Of a stretch of 11,428 nt of DNA, positions 1-6,101 are shown piece by piece. The position numbers and the translations under genes were made by a program. The DNA is from Gemmatimonadota bacterium (GTDB lineage: Bacteria; Gemmatimonadota; Gemmatimonadetes; Longimicrobiales; Gaopeijiaceae), in contig JACQVC010000275.1 in NCBI GenBank assembly GCA_016209995.1, positions 1 through 11,428 on the forward strand, in the 5' to 3' direction. The notes under the pieces were generated by a model. The model made no database searches. It was not told where the DNA came from and saw only the letters and a program-made list of their open reading frames with translations. How positions within the stretch are numbered: the stretch's first letter is position 1; each line of letters opens with the position of its first letter.

Positions 1-22
1 ACAAGATACGTTCCATCCGTCG

Positions 23-53
23 TCCGACATCTCTCGGTGACCCTTTCCGACAT
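23..53. repeat. Two direct copies of TCCGACAT near the window edge
   Basis: TCCGACAT occurs at 23-30 and again at 46-53, a 23-nt period. No convincing coding frame runs through bases 1-154, and I see no RNA gene there. Spaced direct copies of this sort are found at the ends of some insertion sequences, so this could be the edge of an element lying left of the window. There is no transposase here to support that, and two 8-nt copies can arise by chance. Confidence 0.2.
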
Positions 54-154
54 TCCGGGGTCCCTGCTCCACCCTGATATCTCCCGTCCGGCTCGCGCGT
101 CCTTGCCGCACGCGGTACGCGCTCTTGCGAATCCCAATCGCTTGGGTTTAACGC

Positions 155-250
155 ATGCCGACGGTGCATCGAGAGCGAGGCTTCCGGTTTCAGATGTACC
201 CGAACGATCACCCACCCCCGCACGTGCACGTGATGAAGGCGCCAGGGTAG
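155..250 (+). pseudogene. DUF4160 N-terminal remnant
   Basis: An ATG at 155 opens 31 codons that end at a TAG at 248-250. The peptide begins MPTVHRERGFRF and continues with YPNDHPPPHVHV. This matches the start of DUF4160 proteins, which typically read MPTVLREGxxRFxFYSNE followed by PPHxHV. A full member has roughly 80-100 residues, so about two thirds is missing. The reading frame beyond the stop shows no clear DUF4160 tail, although scattered family-like residues (DQRGM around 312-327) may be decayed sequence. Two GGCGCC hexamers at 238-243 and 250-255 flank the stop and could mark a small rearrangement. DUF4160 genes usually sit directly before a DUF2442 gene, and here a DUF2442-like ORF follows at 398. 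The family assignment is from the motif; the pseudogene call is inferred from length. Confidence 0.6.
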
Positions 251-397
251 GCGCCATGTTGCCGTTGCGTCGAGGCGGAGGCTGGCCTGACGCGATAGAC
301 TTGCGATATCATCGACCAGCGGGGCATGCCCTGGGCATCTGAACCACCAGTTGGCTGTCCAGGACGACGGACGCCCGACTCAGGAAGGTAGGATCCG

Positions 398-742
398 ATG
401 CTGAGGGAATACGTGCGCGGAGCCATGCATCAGGCTCACTACGAGACTTTGGAGGACGACGGCAGCTTCTACGGCGAAATCTCCGGGTTTGAGGCCTCTG
501 CCGATGAGCTGGCGGAAGTCGAGATCGTCATGGATGGCGAAGCGCTGCACTGGGAGCGCCTGGACGCGGATCTCCTCGTGCCGGAGCTGGTGTCCGGTGT
601 CTTCGGCTCGAGGCGCTGGATGCGTGAGATAGCGCGCGAGCTGGGGCGTCGCGGTGGCCGCGTGCGCAGCGAGGCCAAGGCGGCGGCGGCCCGGCGGAAC
701 GGCAGGAAGGGAGGGCGACCGCGCAAGACCCGGCGCGCGTGA
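398..742 (+). CDS. HicB-like/DUF2442 chimeric small protein
   Basis: This 114-aa protein has two recognisable parts. Residues 1-32 (MLREYVRGAMHQAHYE, then DDGSFYGEISGFE) match the N-terminus of HicB-family antitoxins, where the sequence normally continues GVWA and then about 40 more residues. From residue 33 it switches to DUF2442: ADELAEVEIV, LHWERLDADLLVPELV, GVFGSRRWM, and the basic tail with AKAAAARRNG and KGGRPRK. The tail is typical of DUF2442 proteins paired with DUF4160, and a DUF4160 remnant lies just upstream. The start is supported by an AGGA-containing Shine-Dalgarno sequence about 5 nt before the ATG. No hicA gene (small dsRNA-binding toxin) follows. The protein is Arg/Lys-rich at the C-terminus, which could bind nucleic acid. 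It may be an antitoxin-like fusion or a decayed locus that stays open by chance; function is unknown. Confidence 0.8.
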   Translation: MLREYVRGAMHQAHYETLEDDGSFYGEISGFEASADELAEVEIVMDGEALHWERLDADLLVPELVSGVFGSRRWMREIARELGRRGGRVRSEAKAAAARRNGRKGGRPRKTRRA

Positions 743-871
743 GAGCAACCTTTCACACGCGGACGACGCACCCCACAAGCGGATCCGTGCGGGAAGCTTT
801 CGGAACTTAGCTCCCCCCCACCCTGTCGCCCCTAACATTCCGGGTGAGTATTCCATCTAGGAGGGAGTAGG

Positions 872-891
872 CCGCCCTGCTGAAGGGGCGG
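872..891 (+). other. Short hairpin in the DUF1800 leader
   Basis: CCGCCC (872-877) and GGGCGG (886-891) can pair around an 8-nt loop, 26 nt before the DUF1800 start codon. There is no following T run, so it is not a classical terminator. It could be a 5'-UTR structure or chance in GC-rich DNA. The rest of 743-917 holds no gene that I can see. Confidence 0.2.
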
Positions 892-917
892 ATTCGCACG
901 AGCGGAGGGAGAGCGGA

Positions 918-2288
918 ATGGACGCGATGTTGCGGGCTCTCAACCGCTGCGGGTTGGGCGCCCGAATCGGTGAGCGAGCGACGGTAGCGGACGCTCGCGG
1001 CTGGCTGGAGGCGCAGCTCGAGGGGGGTGCGCCGGACATGGGGGCCGGGTTGGGCGTGCCGTCCGCGGCCGAGGTGGCCGAGGCCTTCAGCGGGCTGCGG
1101 CGGGCCCAGGGCGCGAGGGATCAGGCCGCGCTCGAGCAGGCGAGACGGCGCATCCGCGAGGTCGCGGTGGCGGAGGCGAGGGCGGCGCTGGGCCAGCGGC
1201 TGGTGACGGAGCGCCCCTACGTCGAGCGGCTGGTGGGCTTCTGGTCCAACCATCTCTGCATCTCCGTGGCGGCGAAGCCGATCCTCGCGCCCCTGGCGGG
1301 CTCCTACGAGCGCGAGGCGATTCGTCCGCACGTGCTCGGGCGGTTCGAGGACATGGTCCTCGCCTCGGCTCGCCATCCCGCGATGCTCCTCTACCTCGAC
1401 AACGCGCAATCCGTGGGTCCGGGCTCACAGGCCGGGCGCCGCACGGGGCCTGGTGGCCAGCGGCGTGGCCTGAACGAGAACTATGCCCGCGAGCTGATGG
1501 AGCTGCACACACTGGGCGTCGCTGGCGGATACACGCAGCAGGATGTTCAAGAGCTGGCTCGCATCCTGACGGGATGGAGCACGGGCGGGATCGGCCCGGC
1601 CGCGCGCGGTGCGCGTGGTGACGGCGACCTGGGCTTCGTCTTCCGTCCGCTGACTCACGAGCCCGGCAGCAAGACTCTGTTGGGCGTTCGTTACGACGAG
1701 TCCGGAGCACGCGAGGGCGAGTCCGCCATCCGCGCACTGTGCCGCCATCCGTCCACGGCCCGCTTCGTAGCGACCAAGCTGGTGCGGCACTTCGTGGCGG
1801 ACGATCCACCCGCCGAAGCCATCGACCAGGTCGCTCGCGTATTCGCGAGCACAGAAGGCGATTTGCGCGAGGTCGCCAGGACGATGGTACGCGTGGACGC
1901 GGCCTGGGCGCCGGAGACGCGCAAGTTCAGGACGCCGCAGGACTGGCTGGTCGCGGTCTTCCGCGCGTTACGCGTCCGTGAGGCACAGGACGGCTTTGCG
2001 CCGCTGCTCATGCAGCTGCGCCAGCCGCTGTGGGGACCCGCGGCGCCCAAGGGCTATGCCGATACGACGCAGGAATGGGCTGACCCCGACTCGCTCATGA
2101 ACCGCGCCGAGCTGGCGCGCACCATCGCGGCGCGCGTCGCGCGGGCGAGCGTGGAGCCGGACCAGCTGCTGAGCGTCGTGGACGTCGGCGAGGCGGATCC
2201 GCTGCGCACGTTGCTGGCGGACGGATCCATCGCAGCCGAAGAGCGTATCGCGCTGGCCAGCGGTGGGCCGGCCTTCCAGTGGAGGTGA
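918..2288 (+). CDS. DUF1800 family protein
   Basis: This 456-aa protein carries the diagnostic DUF1800 motifs in order: FWSNH (residues 108-112), the block around LNENYARELMELHTLGV (185-201), GYTQQDV (204-210), LTGW (217-220) and HEPGSKTLLG (247-256). Length is normal for the family. The N-terminus aligns with the usual start (LNRCGLGAR followed by WLEAQL), so the gene looks complete. A purine-rich Shine-Dalgarno sequence, GGAGGGAG, precedes the ATG, and an in-frame TAG at 858 rules out a much longer start. No signal peptide or membrane segment is evident. A low-complexity Gly/Arg stretch lies at 168-184. DUF1800 has no established biochemical role that I can state. Its genes are regularly paired with DUF1501, as here, where the next gene begins 2 nt after the stop. 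The two are probably co-transcribed and functionally linked. Confidence 0.93.
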   Translation: MDAMLRALNRCGLGARIGERATVADARGWLEAQLEGGAPDMGAGLGVPSAAEVAEAFSGLRRAQGARDQAALEQARRRIREVAVAEARAALGQRLVTERPYVERLVGFWSNHLCISVAAKPILAPLAGSYEREAIRPHVLGRFEDMVLASARHPAMLLYLDNAQSVGPGSQAGRRTGPGGQRRGLNENYARELMELHTLGVAGGYTQQDVQELARILTGWSTGGIGPAARGARGDGDLGFVFRPLTHEPGSKTLLGVRYDESGAREGESAIRALCRHPSTARFVATKLVRHFVADDPPAEAIDQVARVFASTEGDLREVARTMVRVDAAWAPETRKFRTPQDWLVAVFRALRVREAQDGFAPLLMQLRQPLWGPAAPKGYADTTQEWADPDSLMNRAELARTIAARVARASVEPDQLLSVVDVGEADPLRTLLADGSIAAEERIALASGGPAFQWR

Positions 2289-2290
2289 GC

Positions 2291-3463
2291 ATGGACCGGA
2301 GAGACTTCCTGCGCTGTATGTGCTACGGCGGGGTCGCCACGTTCGCGAACCCCGTGGTGCACTTCGCACAGGTGCCCGAGCGCGGACGATTCGTCTTCGT
2401 GCTGCTGCGTGGCGGATTCGATGGCCTGGCGGCGATCGTGCCGTTCGGCGACGCCGGCTACCAGTCGATACGCGGATCGATGGCGTTCGAGTCCAGCAAG
2501 CTGACCGCGCTGACCGATGGCTTCGGGCTCGCACCCGGGCTGGCTCCGCTGCGTGCGTTCTGGGACCGCGACGAGCTGGTCGCGCTGCACGCGCTGGCGA
2601 TTCCCTACCGCACGCGCAGTCACTTCGACGGTCAGGCGGTGCTGGAGACGGGGTTGAGCGGTCCGGATGGATCCGCGGACGGCTGGCTCAATCGCCTGCT
2701 GCAGGTGATGGAAGGCCAGCGCTCGGGAATCGCCGTGGCTGCCGGAATGCCGCGGTCCATGACGGGCCCGCACCCGGTCGCGACCTGGTCGCCCGCGCAG
2801 CTCGGGATGGTCGAGGACAGCTACCTCGACCGGCTCCACCTTCTCTATCGTTCTGACCCCACGCTGTATAACCGCTTCGAGGCGGCAGTGGCGCAGCGCG
2901 AGATCACGTCGGATATGGGCGCGACGGGCAGCGCGGGAGCGGCTCGCGCACGCGCCGGCGTCGAGCCGATCCTCCGCGCGGCAGCGCGATTCCTGCGTCA
3001 GCCCGACGGGCCCAACATCGCCGCCGTCGAGTTCAGCGGCTGGGACACGCATGCCAACCAGGGCATGGAAGGCGGCCCGCTCGACCGACTGCTCGGTCAG
3101 CTTGCCCAGGGGCTCACCGTGTTCCGCGATGAGATGGGCGACGTCTGGAGCCAGACGACCGTCGTGGCCATGACCGAGTTCGGGCGCACGGCGCGACCCA
3201 ACGGCACGCGCGGCACGGACCACGGCACCGCAGGGGCCGGATTCATCCTCGGCCCCAACGTCGCGCGCAGCGCGCTCGTGACCGACTGGCCGGGCCTGCG
3301 CGACTCTCAGCTCTTCGACAACCGCGACCTGCGCCCTACGCTGGACACGCGTGCCGTGCTCAAGGGAGTCATCGCCGGGACGTTCGATCTCACGCACGCC
3401 CAGGCAGAGCGCGTGTTTCCCAACTCCAGCGACGCGCCCGGTCGGTATGATCTGATGGCGTGA
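2291..3463 (+). CDS. DUF1501 family exported protein
   Basis: This 390-aa protein belongs to DUF1501, a family related to the alkaline phosphatase/sulfatase fold. Visible family motifs are GGFDGL (residues 41-46), SHFDGQ (110-115), WDTH (251-254), EFGRT (296-300) and GTDHG (308-312). The DHG resembles a metal-site motif of that fold, but catalytic activity is not shown by the sequence. The N-terminus, MDRRDFLR followed by a modest hydrophobic stretch, resembles a twin-arginine (Tat) leader, suggesting export as a folded protein. I start at the ATG at 2291, because GGAGG at 2281-2285 sits 5 nt upstream of it. An upstream ATG at 2279 lies inside that Shine-Dalgarno context and inside the DUF1800 gene. 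The short gap to DUF1800 suggests translational coupling. Role unknown; many relatives are annotated only as DUF1501 or sulfatase-like. Confidence 0.92.
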   Translation: MDRRDFLRCMCYGGVATFANPVVHFAQVPERGRFVFVLLRGGFDGLAAIVPFGDAGYQSIRGSMAFESSKLTALTDGFGLAPGLAPLRAFWDRDELVALHALAIPYRTRSHFDGQAVLETGLSGPDGSADGWLNRLLQVMEGQRSGIAVAAGMPRSMTGPHPVATWSPAQLGMVEDSYLDRLHLLYRSDPTLYNRFEAAVAQREITSDMGATGSAGAARARAGVEPILRAAARFLRQPDGPNIAAVEFSGWDTHANQGMEGGPLDRLLGQLAQGLTVFRDEMGDVWSQTTVVAMTEFGRTARPNGTRGTDHGTAGAGFILGPNVARSALVTDWPGLRDSQLFDNRDLRPTLDTRAVLKGVIAGTFDLTHAQAERVFPNSSDAPGRYDLMA

Positions 3464-3540
3464 GTCGGCGTCAGCCGCGATCCTTCGGCAGGGTTGCCGC
3501 CACCTTCCAGCTTTCGAGGCCGTGGCCGTCCTGAAACGTG

Positions 3541-3552
3541 ACCCTGCAGGGT
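3541..3552. promoter_or_regulatory. 12-bp perfect palindrome upstream of the DUF4097 gene
   Basis: ACCCTGCAGGGT is a perfect 12-bp palindrome in the 209-nt gap (3464-3672), 120 nt before the next start codon. A nested GAAAC (3533-3537) and GTTTC (3551-3555) overlap it. It could be an operator or part of a leader structure. No clear sigma-70 promoter was seen, and no second copy was seen in the window. Confidence 0.2.
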
Positions 3553-3672
3553 TTCGTAGGGAGGCGAGGACGGGCCCCAGAGGTGCTCGGCGATTCCAAC
3601 CCAGCGCCTGGGCGCACCGTCCAAAGGTCAACGAACACTCTGGGTGTGACCTACCCAAGCGAGGAGCGGGAG

Positions 3673-4482
3673 ATGCGCGGATTTCCAGTCGTAGGGCTGC
3701 TTCTGGCGAGTACTTCGGCCGCCGGGGCGGTTGTGCAGACGCCCAGCCAGGCGAGGTGCACCTACTCGGCCGAGCGCACCGTGACGCTCGCCGCGTCGGC
3801 CTCCCGGCAGCTACGCCTCGAGGCCGGCTCCGGCGAGCTCGACGTCGTGGGCGTGGCCGGTCTGGATCAGGTGCGGGCGGTCGGACGGGCCTGCGCTTCG
3901 GACGAGGACTATTTGCAGGATCTCCAACTCACGCTGGAAGCCCGAGGCGAGGACATCGCGCTGACGGCGCACTACCCTGACCGGTCGGGTCGAAGCTGGT
4001 TCGGCGAGGACTACGCCCGTATCGACCTGAGGGTCGAGATCCCCAAGGGGATGAGCGTGGATCTGGAAGACTCGTCCGGCGGCATGACGGTCGCCGGCAC
4101 GGGTGAGCTGCACATCTTCGACTCGTCCGGCTCGATCCGGGTCGAGGACGTGGCCGGTCGTCTCTCCATCCGCGACTCCTCGGGCGAGATCTCGATCTCC
4201 CGCGTCCAGGGTGACGTCGACATCGAGGACGGTTCCGGCGGCATCGACGTGCAAGACGTGACCGGCTCCGTGCGTCTCGATGACGGCTCCGGGGAGATGA
4301 GCGTCACGGGCGTGGAGCGAGACGTGACGGTGGCCGACGACGGCTCGGGCTCGATCGAGGTACGTGACGTGACGGGCGACTTCACGGTGCGCCACGACGG
4401 CAGCGGATCCATCCGCTACAGCAGTGTGCAGGGCAGTGTGGACGTCCCGCGCGACCGGCGCGGGCGCCGTCGCGGGTGGTGA
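3673..4482 (+). CDS. Secreted DUF4097-like beta-repeat protein
   Basis: This is a 269-aa protein with an N-terminal signal peptide (hydrophobic residues 4-20, cleavage probably near AAGA or QA). After a region of about 100 residues it becomes a regular array. Seven units of 18-19 residues follow, each with a D-x-S-G or DGSG turn, then a short I/M-x-V strand and a V-x-G or similar second turn (residues 129-258). This is the DUF4097-type beta-strand repeat seen in putative adhesin or cell-surface proteins. The protein ends in a basic tail, RDRRGRRRGW. The ATG at 3673 is chosen because GAGGAG lies 7 nt upstream and the signal peptide begins there; the open frame extends to 3538 but that extension is not protein-like. 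It is probably periplasmic or surface-located. It may share an operon with the DUF1800/DUF1501 pair, though the 209-nt gap allows its own promoter. Ligand and role are unknown. Confidence 0.85.
   Translation: MRGFPVVGLLLASTSAAGAVVQTPSQARCTYSAERTVTLAASASRQLRLEAGSGELDVVGVAGLDQVRAVGRACASDEDYLQDLQLTLEARGEDIALTAHYPDRSGRSWFGEDYARIDLRVEIPKGMSVDLEDSSGGMTVAGTGELHIFDSSGSIRVEDVAGRLSIRDSSGEISISRVQGDVDIEDGSGGIDVQDVTGSVRLDDGSGEMSVTGVERDVTVADDGSGSIEVRDVTGDFTVRHDGSGSIRYSSVQGSVDVPRDRRGRRRGW
4057..4446 (+). repeat. Seven tandem DxSG beta-repeat units inside the DUF4097 gene
   Basis: Units start at residues 129, 147, 165, 183, 201, 219 and 238 and share the core D-S/G-S-G followed by a beta strand. The regular 54-57-nt period is the coding repeat of a beta-helix-like domain. 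The sixth and seventh units carry one extra residue. The first three units use DSSG and the last four use DGSG, which suggests stepwise duplication. Confidence 0.75.
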
Positions 4483-4553
4483 GCGGAAAGGGCGCTTTAT
4501 ACTCCCGTGAGGCGAAGGCCCAGCGCAAGGCGCGCCGGGCCGCACCGTCGTGC

Positions 4554-5957
4554 CTACCTTGCCGGCCCAGACGTCTCGCGCGGCAGCGGCTCCGGCAGGT
4601 CGGCGACGACGTACGCCAGCACGGCCATCGTCGCGACGCAGAGGGCCATCTCGCGCGGATCGAGCTTGTCGAGCGTATCGGAGTCGGTGTGGTGGTAGTA
4701 GAAATAGCGCGTCCCATCGACGCTGAGGCCCATCCCCGGTACGCCGTCACGCATCAGCGGCTGGATGTCGGACCCGCCGCCTCCTCGAGTGATGTGATCG
4801 CTCCCGATCGGGGCGAGCAGGGTTGCGACGCGCTGGACGATGGCCATCGCCTCAGCAGAGCCGGTAAAACCGAACCCTGAGGGCGCGAACACGCCGCCGT
4901 CCGATTCCATAGCGAGCACGTGGCGCTCGTTCTGGTGTGCCGCTCGATAGGCGTTGCCCCCTCGCCCGCCGTTCTCTTCGTTGACCCAACCCACGACGCG
5001 GATCGTGCGCCGTGCACGCAGACCGAGGTCGTGCAGCAGCTTTACGGCTTGCCAGGCGACCACCACGCCGCCGCCGTCATCCATCGCGCCCTGTCCGACG
5101 TCCCAGGAGTCGATGTGTCCGCCGAGCACGACGACCTCCTCGGGTCGCTCGTTGCCCGTGATCTCCGCCATCACGTTGCGCGACATGCGGTCGGGCAGCG
5201 TTTGCGCCGACATCTGGAGCCGCACGACGATGCGCTGACCGCGATCCTGCATGCGATGCAGCATCTTCGTGTCCTCCACGCTGATCGCGGCGCTCGGGAT
5301 TCTGGGTACGGAATCCTCGTACCGCATCGCGCCCGTGTGCGGGGTTTGCTGCGAGTACGGCGTGACGGAGCGCAGCAGACTCGCGACCGCCCCGACGCGC
5401 GCGGCGGCCACGGCGCCGTTGGTACGGTACTGGACGGTTTCGCCGTACGTCGTGAACGGAACGTCCCACAGCACGATCTTGCCTTTGGCGTCCGCCGCGT
5501 GCGCGGTCAGGTCATCATAGTCGTTGACGACCAGAACCGGCGCCGTGATCCCCTCAGCGGGTGTCGCGATGCTGGCGCCCAAGCCCAGCAGCGGCAGCTT
5601 GCGCACCCGCGGCTCGAGCAGCGTCGCCGATTCCTCGCCGCGCACCCAGACCGGGACCAGCACCTCCTCGCCGTGGGCCTTCTCGAGGCCGTCCGCCTGC
5701 ATCTGCGCGATGACCCAATCGATAGCGTGCTCGAGGTTGTCGCTGCCGGACAGCCGCGGCCCGAAGCGGTCGACCAGCGCGCCCAAGCGCTCGTAGGCGG
5801 CGCTGTCGGCCAGAGCGGACTCGATGATGTGACCGGCGATCGCGCGGTAGCGGTCGGGCATGGCGCCCTGGGCCGGCAGCGAGGCGGGCGCGGCGAGGAG
5901 CGCGGTGGCCAGGACGGCGCCGAGGACTACAGATGCGGACGAGCATCGACTCTGCAT
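4554..5957 (-). CDS. Secreted M28 family metallopeptidase, carboxypeptidase Q-like
   Basis: This 467-aa protein hydrolyses peptides with a two-zinc site, as inferred from family M28. A signal peptide covers residues 1-30 (LGAVLATALLAAPASLPAQG). A PA-like insert lies around 137-260 (VLVVNDYDDL, KGKIVLWDV). Candidate zinc ligands and catalytic residues are His281 and Asp283 (GGHIDSWD), Asp293 (AMDDGGG), Glu327-Glu328 (NEEN), Asp353 (ESDGG) and His422-His423 (HHTDSDT), so the site looks intact. GGHIDSWDVGQGAMDDGGG is the pattern of the carboxypeptidase Q subgroup. I start at 5957 because GGAGGT lies 8 nt upstream and the signal peptide begins there; a longer frame reaches 6074 but adds a non-signal leader. 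The protein is probably periplasmic or secreted and involved in peptide scavenging. It converges on the DUF4097 gene with 71 nt between stops and no clear terminator. Confidence 0.93.
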   Translation of the reverse strand: MQSRCSSASVVLGAVLATALLAAPASLPAQGAMPDRYRAIAGHIIESALADSAAYERLGALVDRFGPRLSGSDNLEHAIDWVIAQMQADGLEKAHGEEVLVPVWVRGEESATLLEPRVRKLPLLGLGASIATPAEGITAPVLVVNDYDDLTAHAADAKGKIVLWDVPFTTYGETVQYRTNGAVAAARVGAVASLLRSVTPYSQQTPHTGAMRYEDSVPRIPSAAISVEDTKMLHRMQDRGQRIVVRLQMSAQTLPDRMSRNVMAEITGNERPEEVVVLGGHIDSWDVGQGAMDDGGGVVVAWQAVKLLHDLGLRARRTIRVVGWVNEENGGRGGNAYRAAHQNERHVLAMESDGGVFAPSGFGFTGSAEAMAIVQRVATLLAPIGSDHITRGGGGSDIQPLMRDGVPGMGLSVDGTRYFYYHHTDSDTLDKLDPREMALCVATMAVLAYVVADLPEPLPRETSGPAR

Positions 5958-6047
5958 AAGAGGACCTCCGGGAAGTTGTTGGCTCACCATGGGAAACGTG
6001 CGTCGCCGCAGCACAGACGGCCAGCCCTGAGGATTTTCCCCCTGGTC

Positions 6048-6088
6048 GAAAATGTCTGCGAAAATTTTTGACATTTGTCCAAAATGTC
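6048..6088. promoter_or_regulatory. Operator-like AAATGTC repeats between M28 and ATPase genes
   Basis: In a GC-rich background this 41-nt stretch is AT-rich. AAATGTC (6050-6056) and GACATTT (6070-6076) form an inverted repeat around a 13-nt spacer containing AAAATTTTT. A second direct copy, AAAATGTC, follows at 6081-6088. A TTGACA hexamer at 6068-6073 matches the -35 consensus, but I see no good -10 at the proper distance. The array ends just before or inside the start region of the downstream ATPase. It looks like a binding site for a dimeric regulator controlling the ATPase, and possibly the divergent M28 gene. The regulator is unknown. Confidence 0.45.
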
Positions 6089-6101
6089 GGCATCCTTCGC
6101 C

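Noticed and set aside
37..342. 101-aa plus frame over the left end
   Set aside because: Its sequence is Arg/Ala/Pro-rich without domains, and it overlaps the DUF4160-like start in a different frame.
3471..3638. 55-aa minus-strand frame from a GTG (3638), ending with the protein-like stretch TFQDGHGLESWKVAATL
   Set aside because: The tail looks protein-like, but it is short, its N-terminal part is low-complexity, no Shine-Dalgarno is evident, and I recognise no family. It could be the remnant of a gene and would need a homology search.
2054..3658. 534-aa open frame on the minus strand across the DUF1501 gene
   Set aside because: It lies antisense to a gene with clear DUF1501 motifs, is rich in Arg/His in the manner of GC-rich shadow frames, and shows no domain or Shine-Dalgarno support.
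3811..4545. 244-aa minus-strand frame opposite the DUF4097 repeats
   Set aside because: Its repetitive composition mirrors the DxSG repeats on the other strand, so it is a shadow of them.
4483..4553. Possible terminator between the convergent DUF4097 and M28 genes
   Set aside because: Only a 4-bp AAAG/CTTT stem without a strong GC hairpin or T tract was found.
4920..6071. 383-aa plus-strand frame across the M28 gene
   Set aside because: It is antisense to an M28 peptidase with an intact active site and has no recognisable domain.
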